Shown here: piece by piece, positions 9,121-17,796 of the stretch
Layout: the number at the start of each line of letters is the position of its first letter
Numbering within the stretch: position 1 is the stretch's first letter
NCBI GenBank assembly: GCA_015478775.1
Contig: JADMKP010000010.1
Coordinates: forward strand, 236,593 to 300,592
Direction: 5' to 3'
Length of the DNA: 64,000 nucleotides
From: Fermentimonas sp.
Lineage (GTDB): Bacteria; Bacteroidota; Bacteroidia; Bacteroidales; Dysgonomonadaceae
Position numbers and translations under genes: made by a program
Notes under the pieces: generated by a model
Told to the model about the DNA's origin: nothing
Seen by the model: the letters and a program-made list of their open reading frames with translations, nothing else
Database searches by the model: none

Positions 9121-9889
9121 TCAACCGCATCAACATCTCATCAAAATCAACTTGATGCGCATCAAACTCAGGTCCGTCTATACACACAAATTTAGTTTCA
9201 CCTCCCACTGTAACCCTGCAAGCACCACACATACCAGTGCCATCTACCATTATTGTATTTAACGAAGCAAATGTGGGCACTTCATATTTCTTAGTCAACA
9301 TCGATACAAATTTCATCATAACGGCAGGACCAATTGTAATGCAAAGATTCACATTCTCACGTTGTATAACCTTCTCAACACCATCAGTAATCAAACCTTT
9401 TTCGCCATACGATCCATCATCGGTCATAACAATAACTTCATCAGAATACTCACGCACCAGCTCCTCTAATATAACCAGCTCTTTTGATCTAGCAGCAATA
9501 ACTGAAATGACTCTATTACCCGCATTTTTCATTGCCTCCATTATAGGTAGCATTGGCGCAACTCCAACTCCACCACCGGCGCATATAACAGTGCCGAAGT
9601 TCTCAATATGCGTAGCCTTTCCAAGTGGACCCACCATATCGGTAATATATTCACCCGCTTCAAGTAGGCACAGCTTTTCTGAAGATTTACCAACACGCTG
9701 AACAACAAGTGTAATTGTACCTCTGTTTTTATCTGCAGATGCAATAGTATATGGCACCCTTTCTCCTTTTTTACCAACTCTCACAATTACAAAGTGGCCT
9801 GCTTTTCTGCTTCTTGCAATTAATGGAGCCTCCACTTCAAAACGGACCACTCTTTCCGAAAGGTACTCTTTGGATATTATTTTATTCAT
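9107..9889 (-). CDS. nfnA: Ferredoxin:NADP+ oxidoreductase small subunit (NfnA; sulfide dehydrogenase/DHOD electron-transfer type)
   Basis: 260 residues. The ferredoxin-reductase beta barrel carries the FAD motif RVPYTIAS near residue 45; the NAD-binding half has GGGVGVAPM. The C-terminus has the 2Fe-2S cysteines in MCGACRVTVGG and FVCIDGPEFDAHQVDFDE, typical of NfnA and of PyrK-like proteins. It is the first gene of nfnA-nfnB-pdxB, with overlaps of 14 and 17 bases. A dihydroorotate dehydrogenase partner is absent, which argues against PyrK. No clear promoter consensus was found in the 93 bases upstream. Confidence 0.88.
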   Translation of the reverse strand: MNKIISKEYLSERVVRFEVEAPLIARSRKAGHFVIVRVGKKGERVPYTIASADKNRGTITLVVQRVGKSSEKLCLLEAGEYITDMVGPLGKATHIENFGTVICAGGGVGVAPMLPIMEAMKNAGNRVISVIAARSKELVILEELVREYSDEVIVMTDDGSYGEKGLITDGVEKVIQRENVNLCITIGPAVMMKFVSMLTKKYEVPTFASLNTIMVDGTGMCGACRVTVGGETKFVCIDGPEFDAHQVDFDEMLMRLNAYK

Positions 9890-9907
9890 TATCCCAATTT
9901 AATTACT

Positions 9908-10010
9908 ATCACATTATTATATTTAGCTTATACATAATCTCAATATAGTTATTATTATATATATGAGGAGTTAATTGGCAAATCACATTATCATATTTGG
10001 CTTATACATA
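9908..10010. repeat. 29-bp direct repeat copying the 3' end of the PHP lipoprotein gene
   Basis: The 29 bases at 9982-10010, which include the last codons and the TGA stop (9983-9985) of the DUF1080-PHP gene, recur at 9908-9936 with two mismatches. The copies are 45 bases apart. The outer copy has an in-frame stop and does not extend any protein. It looks like a small local duplication. Confidence 0.7.
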
Positions 10011-11362
10011 TCCTCGGAAGATAAACCGCATTCTTCTTTCATTTTTATGCAGTACTCCATTTTCCCAAAATCACCATCAGCGTTATTTGTGCCGAAAGTA
10101 AATTTTAGTCCAGCATCTTTAGCTTTGATTATAAATGCTTTATTTGGAATTTCATACCTGTGATTAATTTCAAGCACCTTATCAGTTTCAACCAATGCAT
10201 TAATTACCTTATCCATTCTTTCGTCGGTCCAAAATTCATCATACCTATCGTTCATAACCTCCGGCAAGAAGTTGGGATTCACATAAACATCCATTGGCTC
10301 CTGCATAACATCCACAATCTTTTGCACAATAAGATCCATATACTGTTGTTCATCCTCAATAAACACCTCTTCTGGTATCCATAAACGAGTACGTCTGCCT
10401 TTAGTATCTGTAAATGTCAAAGCATCAGTAAAAACATAATCAAATTTCTCTCTTATTTCTGCCGAAAACGTTTGAGGCCATTCGCGTCCTTCACCCTGCA
10501 TAGCCTGTATGAAAGGCTGTCCTTTCATCTCTTCAATATATGTCAAAACCTCCTCATCGTTTGTTATAGGAAACCCTACACCACAATTAGGCGCAAGAGC
10601 ATAGTTAATTCCGTGTTTACGAGCCTGTTTAGCCGCTTCCTCTGCAGTTAATCCTTTCAGGTGAACATGATAATCAAGTACAGGAAAATTCTCCTGATGC
10701 AGTTTAATAATATGATCTGTTGTTTCGTCTATCGCTAACGCTTGCTGCTGAGTGATATCTGCAGTTGAGCTTAAAGGTGTAACCTCTATAGATTCAAATT
10801 CTATTGTACCCTCAGTGCTTTGAATTGCAAACTTTCCGCTCGAGAGTAGTTTAGTTGCATGTTCAGTTGTTCGGTATGGTGATGCAGGTTCTGTATATTC
10901 AACAACCTCACTGCCATTAAGTAAAACAGTAATTGATTTTCCTTCCACACGTATATTTAAATCAAACCACTCATTAGTATTTACTATAGATTTAGTCAAA
11001 TTTCTTACTGAAAGCAAACTACCTGTTTTGGTCCACCATTCCGGACTCTCAAGGTCGTTATTAAGTGCAACCCTGTATCCTTTATCCGGGCTATCAGTAT
11101 GAAAAGCGATATAACCTTTTCCACTACCTATCGTTCTGGCTTTTACTTTAAGCTCAAAATCGCTATACTCACCACTTTTCAGAGTCAAAGTAGCTCCTTC
11201 ATTAAGCAGCAAAACACCATTATCCGCAACTACTTCACCAGCTGTTTGCCACATATCTGTATTCTCACCATCAAACAGCAACTTTGGTGAATTGTCTACT
11301 GTGCACGAGGTTATCCCTAAAGAGATAATGCTTAGAAATAAAACTACTTTGTTCATATTCAT
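9983..11362 (-). CDS. Lipoprotein with DUF1080 domain fused to a PHP-type metal hydrolase domain
   Basis: 459 residues with a lipoprotein signal (lipobox GITSC). Residues about 28-200 match the DUF1080 (3-keto-glycoside hydrolase-like, concanavalin fold) pattern: LLFDGENTDMW, then YIAFHTDSP and ESIEV. Residues about 225-455 look like a PHP metal-dependent phosphoesterase: LDYHVHLKGLTAEEAAKQARKHGINYALAPNCGVG gives the HxH metal site, with NPNF, EINHR and TFGTNNAD later. It follows the porin gene by 36 bases. The pair may import and process a phosphorylated or sugar substrate at the cell surface; the substrate is not readable from sequence. Confidence 0.72.
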   Translation of the reverse strand: MNMNKVVLFLSIISLGITSCTVDNSPKLLFDGENTDMWQTAGEVVADNGVLLLNEGATLTLKSGEYSDFELKVKARTIGSGKGYIAFHTDSPDKGYRVALNNDLESPEWWTKTGSLLSVRNLTKSIVNTNEWFDLNIRVEGKSITVLLNGSEVVEYTEPASPYRTTEHATKLLSSGKFAIQSTEGTIEFESIEVTPLSSTADITQQQALAIDETTDHIIKLHQENFPVLDYHVHLKGLTAEEAAKQARKHGINYALAPNCGVGFPITNDEEVLTYIEEMKGQPFIQAMQGEGREWPQTFSAEIREKFDYVFTDALTFTDTKGRRTRLWIPEEVFIEDEQQYMDLIVQKIVDVMQEPMDVYVNPNFLPEVMNDRYDEFWTDERMDKVINALVETDKVLEINHRYEIPNKAFIIKAKDAGLKFTFGTNNADGDFGKMEYCIKMKEECGLSSEDMYKPNMIM

Positions 11363-11398
11363 AAGTTTAATTTAAAAATGTTTTTCCTCAAATTGATA

Positions 11399-12418
11399 TT
11401 AAAAAGTTAGCAATAATTCAACTGTAATCTTATCCGAGTCCATTTGATCATTTGCATTAAAAATCGACATACTATTATTTACCGCATACCACTCATAATC
11501 CAATCTTATAATCGAATCAAATTTCTCCCCGGCAAGATTCAAGCCCAGCCCTAAAGTCAATCTATTGACATCAAATCCGTTAACATCAAACCTTTCGTCA
11601 ATAGCATCCCATCTCACTGCAGGCAATAAATAATCAAAATATTCTGATTTGAGAGGAATCTTATAAGCAGTTTGAATATAATAAGAAAGCAAATCACCAT
11701 TAAAATCGGTTCTGCTCTCTTTCTTCATCACCTCAGTCTCTATCTTGAAGTTGTTTTTCTCATATCTTAAATCAGCCCCATAAATCAAGAAGTGCAAAGA
11801 ATCTGATTTAGGATAATCATAGAATTTGGCAGTAAACCTCAAGCCATCCATACTACCAAGCTCAACTCTACCACCATACGATAAATTACTCTTCCACACC
11901 GGATCGTTTATAGCATTACCGTTATAAACACCAAACTCAAGGTTAGTAGGCACAACACCTGCATTAAACTTATATTTTGCGTTAAGTCCCAAGTCGCGTG
12001 TACTTAAAAAATATTTACCAAGAAAAGTTCTGTTGGCAAACATCATATCAGACGGACTTACCACATATGAATTAAAAAGTGGAATACTTGTCTGACCAAA
12101 TGTAAATGTAAGACCTTTAGCCGGTCTTATAATACCACTAAGATCCAACACCTTAAAATCTCCTTCGTCGCTAAGCTCGAGTTGTGCACGATATCCTGCA
12201 AAATGATTTACATTGCCACTTACGCCCACTCGCGAATTACGAACAGAAAAGCGAGATAAATCATTATCAATCGCATACTCGTATTTATTTTTTAGAGTAC
12301 CATCAAACTTCACAGTAGGGTACAATTCAGTTTTACTGTTTTGAGCCGATATGGAATTTACTGTAATTAATACTAAAAATAGACTTAATAAAACAGCTTT
12401 TAAATAGTTTTTTCTCAT
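11399..12418 (-). CDS. Outer-membrane porin (phosphate-selective OprO/OprP-like)
   Basis: 339 residues with a cleavable signal peptide ending near SISAQ. The mature part alternates hydrophobic and polar residues as in a 16-strand barrel: FSVRNSRVGVSGNVNHFAGYRAQLELSDEG and LTFTFGQTSIPLF match the Bacteroidales members of the OprO/OprP family. It ends in an aromatic residue (LLLTF), as outer-membrane barrels do. It is the first gene of a two-gene operon with the PHP-domain lipoprotein, 36 bases downstream. The family name does not prove phosphate selectivity. Confidence 0.75.
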   Translation of the reverse strand: MRKNYLKAVLLSLFLVLITVNSISAQNSKTELYPTVKFDGTLKNKYEYAIDNDLSRFSVRNSRVGVSGNVNHFAGYRAQLELSDEGDFKVLDLSGIIRPAKGLTFTFGQTSIPLFNSYVVSPSDMMFANRTFLGKYFLSTRDLGLNAKYKFNAGVVPTNLEFGVYNGNAINDPVWKSNLSYGGRVELGSMDGLRFTAKFYDYPKSDSLHFLIYGADLRYEKNNFKIETEVMKKESRTDFNGDLLSYYIQTAYKIPLKSEYFDYLLPAVRWDAIDERFDVNGFDVNRLTLGLGLNLAGEKFDSIIRLDYEWYAVNNSMSIFNANDQMDSDKITVELLLTF

Positions 12419-12532
12419 TTAGCTTATTGTTCTGTTATTAATAGAATGGGTAAAATATATTTATGCAAAAAAAAGTAATTTATTATGCAGATATCTATAT
12501 AGTTATGTAGATAATTGATAGCCTAAATTGAA

Positions 12533-13090
12533 TTATTGATTAAAATTTAAAGACTCTCTTTCTAGAATTTTTTTCTTTATCTCGAAACCCCAGTGATAAC
12601 CACCAAGGGTGTTATCAGATCGAATCACTCTGTGACAAGGGATTAGGCACGATATCGGATTTTGTCCCACTGCAGTACCCACGGCTCTTACAGCCTTAGG
12701 TCTACCAATATTCTTGGCTATAATCTTATAGCTACTCTTACCCCCGGCTGGTATCTTCAGAAGTTCCTCCCATACCTTCATTTGAAAATCAGTTCCTTTA
12801 ATATGAAAAGGAATATTTATATCAGCCAATGGATTCTCAATTAATAAAATTGTGTCGAGGTGAATACTTTTATTTTCTTTTACTAACTTAGCCTTCGCAT
12901 ATTCATTACGAAGCTCATCAATCATAAAAGTCTCTTCTCCGAGGGCTACAAAACAGAGACCTATTTCCGTAGAAGCAATCAACATCCTGCCATATACTGT
13001 ATCATAAATGTTATAGTAAATAGTTTGTTCCATCACATCATTCAGAGACATCTGGAAGATATAACCATGTTTAGTTTCTATATCATACAT
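12533..13090 (-). CDS. Methylated-DNA-protein cysteine methyltransferase (Ogt/Ada C-terminal type)
   Basis: 185 residues. It repairs O6-methylguanine by moving the alkyl group to its own cysteine, in the PCHRV motif near residue 150 (NPISCLIPCHRVIRSDNTLGGYHWG). The upstream part (YNIYDTVYGRMLIASTEIGLCFVALG) matches the linker and ribonuclease-like domain of Ada proteins, and AVRAVGTAVGQNP fits the helix-turn-helix region. The Ada metal-binding and AraC parts are missing, so it is a stand-alone methyltransferase. A later start at Met16 is possible. It follows apbE by 14 bases and is probably co-transcribed. Confidence 0.9.
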   Translation of the reverse strand: MYDIETKHGYIFQMSLNDVMEQTIYYNIYDTVYGRMLIASTEIGLCFVALGEETFMIDELRNEYAKAKLVKENKSIHLDTILLIENPLADINIPFHIKGTDFQMKVWEELLKIPAGGKSSYKIIAKNIGRPKAVRAVGTAVGQNPISCLIPCHRVIRSDNTLGGYHWGFEIKKKILERESLNFNQ

Positions 13091-13104
13091 AATGTTTCAC
13101 TTTA

Positions 13105-14151
13105 TTAATTAGCAAAGAACTGTTCAAAACCAGATGAATAAATAGTGCCAAAAGTACCATCTTCATTAGCATAGATAAAATAGTATTCCACATCAACTAA
13201 CCCTTCAGCCGTTTTAATAGACTTATCAAGCCCCATCGCAACAAAGGCTGTAGCGTAAGCATCAGCTGTAATACAATTGTCCGCAATAACAGTAGCACCC
13301 AATATATCTGTTTCGGATGGATACCCTGTTTTAGGATTAATGGTATGAGCATATTTTTTTCCATCCTTTACATAAAAATTACGATAATTGCCTGAAGTTG
13401 CCAACGACTTATCGCACAGTGAAAGAATAGTTTGAAGTTCATGTTCAATAAAAATAGCCTCATCATTTGGTTTGTCTACACCAATACGCCAGCAAACCCC
13501 TTTTTCATTTACACCCTTAGCACTTACTTCACCACCAATCTCAATCATATAGTTTTCAATACCATAACTCTCCAAAAGATTGGCAACCACATCGCAAGAG
13601 TAGCCCTTAGCAATAGCAGAAGTATTTATTTGAACCCTAGAATCATTTTTTATAATCTCACCGCCATCATTAATCGCTATTTTCTCATACCCAACAAATT
13701 GCCTTAGACTATCAATTAATTCAGGCGTAACGCTATCCATATTTTGAAATCCAAATCCCCAAGCATTAATTAATGGCGAAGTAGTAATATCAAAATAACC
13801 GTTACTGTTTTCCGAAACCTCAACAGACTTATTAAACACAGTTATAAAAAATGAGTCAAGCTCAACAGGCTCATTCTTATTAACCTTAGATATTATTGAG
13901 TTCTTTTTAAAGGGATTTAGAGATAGGTCAAATCTATTCAGCTCATCAGTTATTTCATTCTTCAGAGATCTGCTATAAGCATATTTTATGTTGTATGAAG
14001 TAGTAAATATCTCTCCATTTTCCTGAAAGTAATTGGTATACACCTTCTTCTTTCCGTCAGTATTACATGAAAAAAGTATAGAAAGGGAGAAAAGCAACAT
14101 AAAGATATTAATCTTCTTTCCAATAAAACCAAATCTGTTATTAAACCTCAT
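13105..14151 (-). CDS. apbE: FAD:protein FMN transferase, lipoprotein
   Basis: 348 residues with a lipoprotein signal (lipobox ILFSC). ApbE attaches FMN covalently to threonine residues of periplasm-facing flavoproteins such as Na+-NQR and Rnf subunits, using Mg2+ and FAD. Family motifs seen are FDLSLNPFKKNSIISKVN, FDITTSPL, AIAKGYSCDVVANLLESYGI, IEIGGEVSAKG and HTINPKTGYPS, in the expected order. Length is normal. It is the first gene of a pair with the methyltransferase. The 19-bp-period repeat array lies 84 bases upstream and could affect its promoter. Confidence 0.93.
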   Translation of the reverse strand: MRFNNRFGFIGKKINIFMLLFSLSILFSCNTDGKKKVYTNYFQENGEIFTTSYNIKYAYSRSLKNEITDELNRFDLSLNPFKKNSIISKVNKNEPVELDSFFITVFNKSVEVSENSNGYFDITTSPLINAWGFGFQNMDSVTPELIDSLRQFVGYEKIAINDGGEIIKNDSRVQINTSAIAKGYSCDVVANLLESYGIENYMIEIGGEVSAKGVNEKGVCWRIGVDKPNDEAIFIEHELQTILSLCDKSLATSGNYRNFYVKDGKKYAHTINPKTGYPSETDILGATVIADNCITADAYATAFVAMGLDKSIKTAEGLVDVEYYFIYANEDGTFGTIYSSGFEQFFAN

Positions 14152-14196
14152 AATATTGCTTTTATTTTTTATAGTTTAAAACTATTCACATAAACT

Positions 14197-14310
14197 GTTT
14201 ATTTTAACCCAAAAGTACACCATCAAACAAATAGTATATCAATACTCCATTGTTATATCAATACTCCATTAGTAAATCGGAATTCCAAAAGTATACCAGT
14301 ATCTCATTCT
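14197..14310. repeat. Degenerate tandem array with a 19-bp period upstream of apbE
   Basis: Two nearly perfect units start at 14235 and 14254 (both begin TATATCAATACTCCATT), followed by two decayed units at 14273-14291 and 14292-14310 that match in 10 and 13 of 19 positions. CCAAAAGTA with a following ACC recurs at 14209 and 14285. Two CAAAAGTA copies (14210-14217, 14286-14293) read as TACTTTTG on the minus strand, each a match to the -7 consensus for apbE. The array may be promoter-associated binding sites or replication-slippage debris. Confidence 0.55.
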
Positions 14311-14332
14311 ATAAATATACAACTTCAATCTT

Positions 14333-15286
14333 TTAATAAAGCTCCTTCTCAATTCTATAATGATTTCTCTCGGGTGAATTTCTCGAAATTAATTCACCCA
14401 AAAAGCCTGCAAGAAAAAGGATAGTTCCCATAATCATCATTGTAAGAGAAATATAAAAATAGGGCGAGTCGGTAATAAGCTGATAAGGATTATTGTGATG
14501 CATATCGTACAGTTTTAGAGCACCAACCAGTATTATAGCTATAAACCCCATAAAAAACATAGCACTTCCCAAAAGCCCAAAAAAATGCATAGGCTTTTTA
14601 CCAAACTTGTTCAAAAACCAAAGTGTTAAGAGATCCAGATATCCATTAAAAAACCTGCTCGACCCAAATTTGCTCTTGCCATGCTTACGAGCCTGGTGCT
14701 GTACCACCTTTTCTCCAATCTTTGTAAACCCAGCATTCTTTGCCAATACCGGAATGTATCTGTGCATATCGTTATACACCTCAATATTTTTTGCAAGTGA
14801 TTTCGAATATGCCTTTAAGCCGCAATTAAAATCGTGCAATTTTATTCTCGAAACCATTCTTGCAGTGGCATTAAATAGTTTTGAAGGAATATTTTTAGTT
14901 AACTTATTATCATATCTCTTCTTTTTCCATCCCGACACCAAATCATATCCATCATTTGTAATCATCTCATACAACTCTGGAATCTCTTCAGGGCTATCTT
15001 GTAAATCGGCATCCATTGTAATTATCACTTCTCCCAAAGCTTTTTCAAATGCACAATGTAAAGCCGGCGACTTACCATAATTTCGTCTAAACTTAATAGC
15101 TTTCACCTGTTCCGCCTCACTCCGGAGTTGTGTAATAACCTCCCACGAGTTATCGGTACTTCCATCATCTACAAATATTATCTCATACGAATAATCGTTA
15201 TCCTGCATTACTTTTCTAATTCTGTCATGCAGTTCTTTTAACGACTCCTCCTCATTATACAATGGTATTACAACAGATATATCCAT
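14333..15286 (-). CDS. Family 2 glycosyltransferase (polyprenyl-phosphate glycosyltransferase type)
   Basis: 317 residues. The GT-A domain has VVIPLYNEEESL at the N-terminus, FVDDGSTDNSWE near 40, and the DxD-like MDADLQDSPEEI near 92. Two membrane segments follow at about 233-257 and 272-300, as in GtrB/DPM1-like enzymes that transfer a sugar from a nucleotide to polyprenyl phosphate. DUF4199 protein lies 15 bases upstream on the same strand, a pair often seen in Bacteroidales. It probably supplies lipid-linked sugar for envelope glycans; the sugar cannot be read from the sequence. Confidence 0.85.
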   Translation of the reverse strand: MDISVVIPLYNEEESLKELHDRIRKVMQDNDYSYEIIFVDDGSTDNSWEVITQLRSEAEQVKAIKFRRNYGKSPALHCAFEKALGEVIITMDADLQDSPEEIPELYEMITNDGYDLVSGWKKKRYDNKLTKNIPSKLFNATARMVSRIKLHDFNCGLKAYSKSLAKNIEVYNDMHRYIPVLAKNAGFTKIGEKVVQHQARKHGKSKFGSSRFFNGYLDLLTLWFLNKFGKKPMHFFGLLGSAMFFMGFIAIILVGALKLYDMHHNNPYQLITDSPYFYISLTMMIMGTILFLAGFLGELISRNSPERNHYRIEKELY

Positions 15287-15301
15287 TTTTTATAGATAAA
15301 A

Positions 15302-15841
15302 TTAAATTTCTCTTTGTGGCTTAATTCGCCTTGCAAGCGGAACTATAATTAATGAAAGGATAAGTCCAATAAAAACATCTCCTAAAATTATATTATTGAA
15401 CACGTATGTAAACGAAGATGGCAAAGGTTGATCGGCAAGTTGAGCAGTAAGAGCCTCATTCAAATTCAATGATTCAGCTATTACAATTATACTTTTATAA
15501 AAATTAGAAATAAAAACAGGATCAATCCAATTTACATGAATAAAAACAACAACCGCTTCAAGTATAGAGGCAAAGAAAAACATCAAAATTGAAAACTGAA
15601 TACCGTGCCCAAAGCTCATTATATTATTGGCATGCCGCTGATTATATTTAACAAGAAAATACAACAAAATAATTGGTGTACCAATACTTAGCATATTACT
15701 AAGTATGCCTGTTACGGCAAAATCTTTACCTAAAATAACTATTAAATACTTTATAACCCAATACACACCAAGTATAAGTGCAGCATATATTGAGTAATAA
15801 AAAAGTTGATTTTTGTCCTCTGCAATCGTTTCATTCATCAT
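15302..15841 (-). CDS. DUF4199 membrane protein
   Basis: 179 residues with four predicted membrane segments (about 15-32, 42-60, 78-98, 148-170). The pattern fits the DUF4199 family of Bacteroidota, which has no established function. It starts with ATGATG and is 15 bases upstream of the GT2 glycosyltransferase, so both are likely expressed together. Confidence 0.75.
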   Translation of the reverse strand: MMNETIAEDKNQLFYYSIYAALILGVYWVIKYLIVILGKDFAVTGILSNMLSIGTPIILLYFLVKYNQRHANNIMSFGHGIQFSILMFFFASILEAVVVFIHVNWIDPVFISNFYKSIIVIAESLNLNEALTAQLADQPLPSSFTYVFNNIILGDVFIGLILSLIIVPLARRIKPQREI

Positions 15842-15941
15842 TATACAAAAGTAATCAAAAAAAATATAACCCTACAATCTCATTATAAGATAAAAAAAGT
15901 AGAAGGGAGATAAAATTAGATTTATTATTTAAACGATTAAT

Positions 15942-15972
15942 TTTGTCAGATTAAACCTTTTGTCTAGTTTTG
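15942..15972 (+). promoter_or_regulatory. Promoter of ssrA (tmRNA)
   Basis: TTTG at 15942-15945 and TAGTTTTG at 15965-15972 are 19 bases apart, an exact fit to the Bacteroidota consensus. The mature tmRNA 5' end at 16027 lies 54 bases after the -7 element, leaving a short leader for RNase P removal. Confidence 0.75.
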
Positions 15973-16026
15973 CATCTTAATAGATGCAATAAGTTTATAT
16001 TAATTGCATTAGTTCTTTAAAATAAT

Positions 16027-16424
16027 GGGGCTGTTTGGTTTTGACAGCGGGTAGAAGAGGTTTGTAAGCATGCAGTGCGTTGTTAGTTTGCACTTTAATC
16101 ACAATTAGCAAAACCATAACTGGCAATAATAATTACGCTCTTGCTGCGTAACCGAAGTATAGTAGGTTAATCGCTTAATTCAGCCACTAGGTGGCAGAAC
16201 AAGACATCACCCGGAAGCTGTGGCTTCGAAGCGTTCCGATACGGTGGTGCAGATAAATCGGAGATAGGTTAGGGGAGGCTTTGGCCCCTTTCCGAAATTA
16301 AAAAGATAAGGTTTGAGTTTGGTGGCTTCAGTCGCGCTCTTACCCGACAAATAAAATGAAGATAAGCATGTAGAAAGCATATTGCTTCCTCGTTTGGACG
16401 AGGGTTCGACTCCCTCCAGCTCCA
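16027..16424 (+). ncRNA. ssrA: Transfer-messenger RNA (tmRNA)
   Basis: The 5' end GGGGCTG pairs with CAGCTCC at 16417-16423, and GGTTTTGACAGCGGG plus GAGGGTTCGACTCCCTCC give the tRNA-like domain. The tag reading frame at 16122-16151 encodes GNNNYALAA and a TAA stop, with the Bacteroidales-type NYALAA ending. CCA is not encoded. The RNA rescues stalled ribosomes with SmpB and marks the peptide for proteolysis. It has its own promoter and terminator. Second tag residue Asn replaces the Glu remembered from related species. A minus-strand reading frame across the gene is a shadow. Confidence 0.96.
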
Positions 16425-16464
16425 CAATTTATCAAAAGCCAATAGGCAAAAAAGGTGTGACTAA

Positions 16465-16496
16465 CCCTACAATATCAGCGTATTGTAGGGTTTTTT
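16465..16496 (+). terminator. Rho-independent terminator of ssrA
   Basis: CCCTACAATA (16465-16474) and TATTGTAGGG (16481-16490) form a perfect 10-bp stem with a 6-base loop, followed by six T residues. It lies 40 bases after the tmRNA 3' end. Confidence 0.9.
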
Positions 16497-16575
16497 GATT
16501 TCCAATGTCTACATACAGTCCACTACCTATCTTACAAATAATACATATTTATTCATATAATATTTCAAATATGAA

Positions 16576-17796
16576 TTATTTCGTCCTTCCAGTATATGCA
16601 TCAACACCAGATTTACTTAAAGGCTGAGAGAAGAACTTCTCTGCAGCTTTGTCGATTTCGGCAAGCCATGGCTGTTCACCACCGGCGGATTGGACCACCC
16701 AGAGCTTAAGCTGTTTCTTGTGCCAATTAACAGTACAGTTAGTGCCCCAAGCACCACCATGACCAAACCAAGCGTCTTCACTGTCTTGTTCTGGTGCTGA
16801 TAATCCCAATGAATAGCCGCCCAGACCCTTCGGACGGGTGGAGACTGCGAGGAGATTCTTAACTGTTTCTTCTTTCAAGATGCGTACGCCATTCTCTCCC
16901 AAGCCAAGATTCATCAGCATCTTATAGAACTTTAATTGGTCATTGGCTGTAGTCCAGAGACCTGCACCTGCAGAAGTAAATACATGGGAGTCGTTATAAG
17001 GCCGTTGCTGCCATTCCATTTCTTCACACCACTCAGCTGGAGCATTCTCTTTGTTTAAATATAGTTCTACCTTGTTTTTTAGCTGTTTGTCGGTGGGCCA
17101 GAACCATGTGGCCTTCATTCGCAATGGATCAAATACCTCCTGCTTGAGATATTCTTCCCACTTCATTCCTGTAACTACCTCAACAATAGCTGCACCAATG
17201 TCAATTCCGGTGTTAGAATAGAGCTCGCTGGTACCAGGCTCGAACATGATGGGCGATGCGGCGGCGATGGAGGCTGTTTGGCGAAGAGGAGCTCCTCCAG
17301 ACCATCCGCCACCCCTGATGTTGGGCTGCTTGGCACTAATTTCGAATGGGAAGCCTCCAGTGTGATTGAGCACCATGCGGATAGTAAGGACATTCTTTGC
17401 CTTATGAAAGGTCTTCACACTATCATTTGATTCATCCAACACCCATAATTCAGCAAACTCCGGAAGATACTTTGAAACAGGGTCGTCGAGTGAAATACGG
17501 CCCTCTTCTACCAGTTTGGCAATTGTCACTCCACAAAATCCTTTTGTTTGTGAACATTGCATAAATACATTGTCCATCTTTATTGGGCGCTTTTTTGAAA
17601 CATCGGCATAACCTATGTAGCAGGTTTCCTGCACGCCATCTTTGTAGAATACACTAATTGCACCGGCCAGCTGACCTTTATCCACATAGGGTTGCAGCAC
17701 TGTTTTTGCTAAACTTGTCTTGGAGTCTTTTGGTACATTCTTGGCTGAAGCTGATAAACAGAACAGAGCAATCAACAAAAAAATAGTTTTTTTCAT
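16576..17796 (-). CDS. Serine hydrolase of the class C beta-lactamase family
   Basis: 406 residues with a signal peptide ending near LSASA. Family PF00144-type motifs are clear: the nucleophile SxxK motif in QCSQTKGF near residue 83, YSNTG (YxN) near 196, and HGGAWGT near 344. Such periplasmic enzymes act as esterases, peptidases or D-aminopeptidases more often than as true beta-lactamases; no substrate is implied by the context. It is divergent from the GH92 gene at 18073. A candidate -7 element (TATATTTG on the minus strand) is at 17893-17886, 90 bases upstream. Confidence 0.85.
   Translation of the reverse strand: MKKTIFLLIALFCLSASAKNVPKDSKTSLAKTVLQPYVDKGQLAGAISVFYKDGVQETCYIGYADVSKKRPIKMDNVFMQCSQTKGFCGVTIAKLVEEGRISLDDPVSKYLPEFAELWVLDESNDSVKTFHKAKNVLTIRMVLNHTGGFPFEISAKQPNIRGGGWSGGAPLRQTASIAAASPIMFEPGTSELYSNTGIDIGAAIVEVVTGMKWEEYLKQEVFDPLRMKATWFWPTDKQLKNKVELYLNKENAPAEWCEEMEWQQRPYNDSHVFTSAGAGLWTTANDQLKFYKMLMNLGLGENGVRILKEETVKNLLAVSTRPKGLGGYSLGLSAPEQDSEDAWFGHGGAWGTNCTVNWHKKQLKLWVVQSAGGEQPWLAEIDKAAEKFFSQPLSKSGVDAYTGRTK

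Noticed and set aside
9237-9701. 154-codon plus-strand frame opposite nfnA
   Set aside because: A shadow of the minus-strand gene with Ser/Pro/Thr-rich low-information translation and no motif.
16207-16425. 72-codon frame on the minus strand ending near the tmRNA 3' end
   Set aside because: It lies entirely in the tmRNA gene, and its sequence is explained by the conserved RNA.
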